Program-made: the position numbers and the translations under genes
DNA from: Physocladia obscura
Taxonomy: Eukaryota > Chytridiomycota > Chytridiomycetes > Chytridiales > Chytriomycetaceae
Assembly: GCA_027596945.1 (NCBI GenBank)
Contig: JADGJH010000920.1
Location: forward strand, 1-13,166
Length of the DNA: 13,166 nucleotides
Direction: 5' to 3'
Part shown: piece by piece, positions 9,615-13,166 of the stretch
How the letters are laid out: each line of letters starts with the position of its first letter
Numbering within the stretch: the stretch's first letter is position 1
The notes under the pieces: model-generated
What the model was told of the DNA's origin: nothing
The model's database searches: none
Seen by the model: the letters and a program-made list of their open reading frames with translations, nothing else

Positions 9615-11243
9615 TTATTTCTTGCAAATGAATCGACCTTCAATATTTCCACTGGTCACATTAGCTGCTGGAGTCAAACTCGCTGGTTGTTTCTTGAGTA
9701 AGCAGCGTTGATCACTCTTCAGCACCCAGGTCACGCAGATGGGATCCTCAATACATGCTGCTTGGCATGACTCTACGTCAAAAGCAGTTTTAACTGTCTT
9801 GTATTCACCGCCTTTTCTATCGAATCCAACATCAATTGTTGTAGCAGTGTTGAAAAAAGTTCTGTAGATTGAATCGAGTGTTATCCCATTTGGTGAATTT
9901 GTTAAATCGTAGAATGCCCTCATTTGAGTCGAATTAATGTGATGGAATGTAAATGGTTTCAAACATGGATTATCCAAAAATGGCAGCTCCTCATGTGGTC
10001 TTATTGTTGACTATGAGTTGTTTTGTTTTTTTATAGAAATTGAACAAACCCTGTTGCGAAAAATCCACTCGTGTATGTAAGTAAAACGCCTGCGTCGCGC
10101 ATGCAAAGCGCTGTTCGAACATCTCCTGCCCAGCAGGTTTCATATTTCAAGATACATGCGTTTATACCGCCGTATACTAATCGAAGAGCAGCGCGGGACA
10201 AAACGATTCCAGACCCTCCCTGCGCAAAGTATGGTCCATCTCCAAATTTCTTTACACCATCACATCCCTTGAAAAATAATCAAAAATCAAAAATCGAAAG
10301 CAAAACATTTCAAAAAGGTGGCACCGAAAGATAATAAAAAAACCTGAAAAACATTCCTCCTTCCAGAAAAGAACGGCTGATCAGGATCCAGGTTGTTCAA
10401 ATACCCAAGAAGGTTTTCGAAATCAACGTAAGTGTCATCATCGAACATCATATACCAGTCAGCATCAGGAAATTCTACCGCCAGTCGTTGCAATGCAGGT
10501 AAATTTTTATGTGCGTCAGCCACCCATCCATCAGTCAATTCACTTTCTTTGGTCTTCTTTTTTGGCTGGGGAACATTTTTGAGTGGCTGGTGTGGAATGC
10601 CAATAACATCGCGAGTGCGTTCGTACAGCCCTGTGAAAATATCAACAACTTGATATTTATCAATGACATCTTCTTTATTTGAGACGATGAGCATTTTGGA
10701 GATTGGCTTCAGAAATGTTTCGATTTGGGCAGGGACACGCGAATGTAATGTGTCGGCACCAGTCTTAAGAACAACTGCAAGTCGGTCGATTGACAATGAA
10801 TGGGGTGATTTTTGTTGTTTGAGTTTGTCTGCATTTTGTGGTATTGAAGCATCTAAACTGAGTGCATGGAGTTCGTTCTCTGAATCCTCCAGTTCGTTCA
10901 GCTTCTTAGCTTCAGAATCATGTTTTAGCGGAAGGTTTGGAGGTTTAACCGGCTGTTTGGCGTTATTACTAGTTACTGGTGTGGAAACAATATGGTGTTT
11001 TTTGCCGTTTCCGCTACATAAAAACGACAGCATGGGCAGAACTGTCACCAGAAACACGCTTGCCAAAATCAGAAGTAGCACTCGTAATCGCATTTTGGGA
11101 AATCTGATGAATGCTTGTGCAGTTGTTCGCTTCTCAGCGTTCTTTTTTTTTTTTTCCAGTGTCATTTTGGCTAATGAAAATTTTTGCCAAGCTTTTCTTC
11201 CCAAAAAACTCCGCTCTGTTGGAGATTGTATAAAAAAGTTCAT
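9615..11243 (-). CDS. Fringe-like family-31 glycosyltransferase, type II membrane protein with C-terminal PAN-like module, three exons
   Basis: Exons are 11243-10344, 10267-10050 and 9999-9615; introns are 76 bp (10343-10268) and 50 bp (10049-10000). Phase is kept and the product is 500 residues from ATG 11243. A basic cytosolic tail precedes one membrane anchor (about 54-75, VLLLILASVFLVTVLPML), the layout of a Golgi/ER type II enzyme. The catalytic region starts near 154 (RLAVVLKTGADTLHSRVPAQ). Its DxD metal/nucleotide-sugar site is WYMMFDDDTYV (263-273). FAQGGSGIVLS (314-324) and CWAGDVRTALC (345-355) are the family's glycine-rich and acidic motifs. PCLKPFTFHHI (384-394) closes the fold. 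The C-terminus has Cys 451, 455, 461, 472 and 498 in a PAN/apple-like pattern (CQAACIEDPICVTW). Two sequons (N395, N486) lie on the lumenal side. Donor sugar and acceptor cannot be read from the sequence; Fringe relatives add GlcNAc or Gal in beta-1,3 linkage. Later ATGs at 11165 and 11093 are alternative starts, and all three have A at -3. Confidence 0.9.
10000..10049 (-). other. second intron of the glycosyltransferase gene (50 bp, GTTTGT...AAG)
   Basis: The donor is GTTTGT and the acceptor is AATAAG. The nearer TAG and the two downstream AGs leave the reading phase wrong with this donor. Only the AAG acceptor at 10000-10001 joins SGFFATG to PHEELPFLDNPC in frame. The join restores the conserved step from the GT31 core to the PCxKPxTFHH motif. 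Confidence 0.75.
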
Positions 11244-11339
11244 TTAGTCAAATATTGCGACAATTATTCAAAATGAAAAATAAATAATAAAAAATTTCAT
11301 CACAAAAAAGAATTGTTGAAAATCTTGCAACAGAGTGTT

Positions 11340-11449
11340 CTGCACAGTTAAGCATATGAAGGAACCCACATTCACTATTTACATGGATATTTCTTTCAAG
11401 GAATAAATATGACAAAGCTAGCAATTATCTATGGTAATTCTGTACTTAC
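11340..11449 (-). other. candidate 5' UTR intron of the glycosyltransferase gene (110 bp)
   Basis: Upstream of ATG 11243, the minus strand shows a perfect donor GTAAGT (11449-11444) and an acceptor CTTAACTGTGCAG ending at 11340, with a branch-like CTTAAC just before it. The presumed upstream exon (about 11504-11450) is itself preceded by TTCTCACTTGCAG. That exon has stops in all three frames, so it can only be non-coding. It would be the longest intron in the window. Signal-based only. Confidence 0.3.
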
Positions 11450-11914
11450 CATCTACAGATGGGTTACTCAATACAGGAATGGTGATGGTGCTTCAAGAGT
11501 AACCTGCAAGTGAGAAAGGACATTCAAAGAAGTGACTTGAACCTGGATTGTCAATGTTTATTGTCACTGACCAACAGCTGTTTCGAAAGAGTGCAGAGAA
11601 TTAAACTCAACTGTTTGGTGAATTTTATATGTATCTGGACTCAATTGACTGGTGCAAATTGACCCTCATGTTTCTCAATGAAGTATCATTTCATTGTAGA
11701 TACACAAAACAATGATGAAAGTGATATTAGTTTGCATTAAACATGGCATACTCATTTTGTATTTGTTGTCTCTCACTCAGAATTTTGTCCAGCTATTTTT
11801 TCTGTTGACTATTTACCACTTTAAAAAAAAATCAGCCAACTGGACTTTTTGCAATCTAGAAAATAATCAAAAAAAAAAATTTTATTCAAAACTATTTTCT
11901 TTACCATACTATAG

Positions 11915-12409
11915 ATACTTTCATTGAATAAGGTACATGATTTCAACCAAAGTGTACACCTTTTTGAGCCAAATGCATTTGCTTTAACATATCATGGTGA
12001 ATTTATAGCCAGAAAGGAAGGACAGACAAACATTGAAAACCAGTTCAAGCTTCCACAAAATAAGAAACAACATGCACTGTTACAAAAATACATAGCCAGT
12101 CTGGTTAGAAATAATAAATCAGTTATCAATGACAATTACATACTAATGGACAACAGTAAACTTATCAAAAAAACTGATAAAGCAATGCAACAGTTGCAAA
12201 ATGATGGTATGGGTATCAAACACAATATTTTGAAGAGAAAGTTTGTCAAAGGCTTTGTACAATCACAAAAGAACGCAAAACTTTAAATGAAGCAAAATGC
12301 ATTAAAGAGGCAACAAACACAAAGTGAAAGAGCAAATAAAAAGAGAAAGATAATAGATATTGTATATAATCTAGTTTCAATATTTTCCTTGAGAGCAAAT
12401 GGATTCTAA
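11915..12409 (+). pseudogene. unrecognised open frame interrupted by one stop (decayed gene or exon of an unknown gene)
   Basis: The frame is open from 11915 to TAA 12284-12286 and then, in the same frame, from ATG 12287 to TAA 12407-12409. The first part (about 123 residues) has protein-like composition, for example ALTYHGEFIARKEGQ, KYIASLVRNNKSVIND and DGMGIKHNILKRKF. The second part is strongly basic (LKRQQTQSERANKKRKII), like a nuclear-localisation segment. No ATG lies near the start of the first part; its first in-frame Met is well inside. The stop that bounds it upstream (TAG 11912-11914) also forms a plausible splice acceptor (TTTCTTTACCATACTATAG), so 11915 may be an exon start. I cannot assign a family. 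A transposon-derived or DNA-binding protein is conceivable but unproven. Confidence 0.35.
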
Positions 12410-12479
12410 GTCCCTTATTAACTCAGACAAGTTGCTGTTGTTTCTTGACATATTTATTTTATTGATTAACTTCAATAGA

Positions 12480-12788
12480 TTAGCTCAATGGCATATCAGG
12501 ACTCTTAATCTGTAGTAAAATAGCTGTTAATAGCTGGAGAACAGGTGTAAAGTTCCGGTAAGTTGAAGAAAATGGTAGAATGTTTTGCTGGTAGCTGTAG
12601 TACTTTGAGTCAACTAATTTAATACCAGGTAACTCAGAACTAAATGACAATAGTTTGAAATAGTAGTATGGGGATTTTAATTGGGTTTGAAGGTTAATAC
12701 TTAAGATATAACTTTGTTTTTGATAAGACCCATAACAAAGAAAAGAAAAGAAAATAGTTGGGTCTATATACTTTGTCTTTCTGAACAC
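12480..12788 (-). other. unrecognised open frame without ATG start
   Basis: A 102-codon frame on the minus strand, ending at 12480. Its first codon is GTG, not ATG, and there is no ATG near the beginning. The translation is rich in Ser, Tyr, Phe and Leu (for example GIKLVDSKYYSYQQN and FSSTYRNFTPVLQLL). It has no motif I recognise. AT-rich DNA easily gives open frames of this size, so it may not be coding. It lies on the same strand as two more coding-like fragments just to its right. Confidence 0.2.
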
Positions 12789-12819
12789 ATAATTCAGATT
12801 TTACAGCTACTTTCTTAGT

Positions 12820-12939
12820 TCAAGATTCCAGCAGATTGATAATTACTTTTGTGGTTGCATCAGTTTGGCCAATTTCACCTGATTGTGTATTGACATTGAG
12901 CATTGCATTTTTGATGATTTCTTTGTCAAATGGAAAAAC
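12820..12939 (-). pseudogene. coding-like fragment, 39 residues, bounded by stops
   Basis: The frame runs from just after TGA (12942-12940) to TGA 12822-12820. It reads PFDKEIIKNAMLNVNTQSGE then IGQTDATTKVIINLLES, which looks like real globular protein. Together with the next fragment, in a different frame just upstream, it suggests one ancestral reading frame broken by an indel, or two exons. Family unknown. Confidence 0.25.
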
Positions 12940-12949
12940 TCAAGAATGT

Positions 12950-13154
12950 TTATGATGATGTTATAATATGAGATTTGATGCACTGGCAGACTTCAAAAGC
13001 AATGTGAATAAGTTCTTCCCCACTTTTTCCGGTGTGTTTGTTGCAAAACTTGTTTTTCCTGATACAACAGATCTTGTTTTCCATGTTTGCAAAGATTAAT
13101 GAGTTGAACAGTGAAGATGAAAATGTTTGAGAATTTTTTACGTTAATTAAAAGC
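12950..13154 (-). pseudogene. coding-like fragment, about 67 residues, Cys-containing
   Basis: Open on the minus strand from just after a TAG near 13157-13155 (itself a possible acceptor) to TAA 12952-12950. An internal ATG at 13084 would give 44 residues. It contains ENKICCIRKNKFCNKHTGKS and EELIHIAFEVCQCIKSHI, with five cysteines in the ATG-started part (CC, FC, VC, QC). The Cys spacing is not a zinc finger I know. The downstream fragment (12820-12939) continues in another frame. No family assigned. Confidence 0.25.
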
Positions 13155-13166
13155 TATCTCCACCTC

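Larger units (their letters stand above)
11250..13166. other. AT-rich region without a recognised gene
   Basis: Nearly 2 kb with no family I recognise. It holds several short open frames on both strands (listed separately), many A/T homopolymers and no clear terminal inverted repeats, LTRs or tandem arrays that I can see by eye. The open frames have coding-like composition but lack good starts, or are broken by single stops. It could be decayed mobile-element or gene sequence, or exons of an intron-containing gene that runs past the right edge. Confidence 0.5.

Noticed and set aside
10663..11247. Plus-strand frame of 194 codons
   Set aside because: Antisense shadow of glycosyltransferase exon 1, whose DxD motif and membrane anchor support the minus strand.
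11457..11504. Coding exon on the minus strand between AG and GTAAGT
   Set aside because: All three frames contain stops within 54 bases, so at most it is a non-coding exon.
11712..11927. Plus-strand 71-codon hydrophobic frame
   Set aside because: Composition is what AT-rich DNA gives by chance (Leu, Phe, Lys, Tyr runs), with no motif; it overlaps the better coding-like frame at 11915.
11250..13166. Transposon with terminal inverted repeats or LTRs
   Set aside because: I could not find matching ends by eye; only coding-like fragments support a mobile-element origin, so no element is called.

Overview
The window is nuclear DNA from an intron-rich eukaryote. A fungus fits best, probably an early-diverging (chytrid-grade or related) one. 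Three things support this: short introns (42-79 bp in the confident gene models), an AT-rich background, and a family-31 (Fringe-like) glycosyltransferase ending in a Cys-rich PAN-like module, an arrangement I know from fungi. The species call is inference.

Layout, left to right. (1) Positions 1-77 hold a tRNA-Ser(GCT) lacking its first 5 bases because the window starts inside it. (2) Two short plus-strand exons (123-220 and 294-329) encode the end, or all, of a tiny unrecognised membrane protein. (3) On the minus strand, 1502 down to 433 is a two-exon adenosine/N6-methyl-AMP deaminase-like gene (ADAL/MAPDA family). (4) On the minus strand, 8936 down to 1770 is one 20-exon gene for a 2015-residue TPR/MLP nuclear-basket nucleoporin. 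It has a long coiled coil, then a disordered Ser/Thr/Gln/Asn-rich tail with basic clusters, an 11-residue repeat, polyQ and an RG-rich end. (5) On the minus strand, 11243 down to 9615 is a three-exon type II membrane glycosyltransferase with a PAN-like C-terminus. (6) From about 11250 to the right edge the DNA is AT-rich, with short open frames on both strands that I cannot name; these are decayed genes, a mobile-element remnant, or exons of an unknown gene.

The three recognised protein genes lie head to tail on the minus strand, with gaps of 267 bp (deaminase/TPR) and 678 bp (TPR/glycosyltransferase). AATAAA signals follow the TPR and glycosyltransferase stops. Their functions are unrelated (purine salvage, nuclear pore/mRNA export, secretory glycosylation), so this reads as ordinary chromosomal neighbourhood, not a pathway cluster. 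All exon joins were worked out by hand. Reading phase is continuous across every junction of the three recognised genes, and the coding totals divide by three (1017, 6048 and 1503 nt). I saw no convincing new biological system. The most unusual points are the many GTT-type 5' splice sites, the tRNA sitting immediately 5' of (or inside an intron of) the micro-gene, and the unexplained right-hand region.
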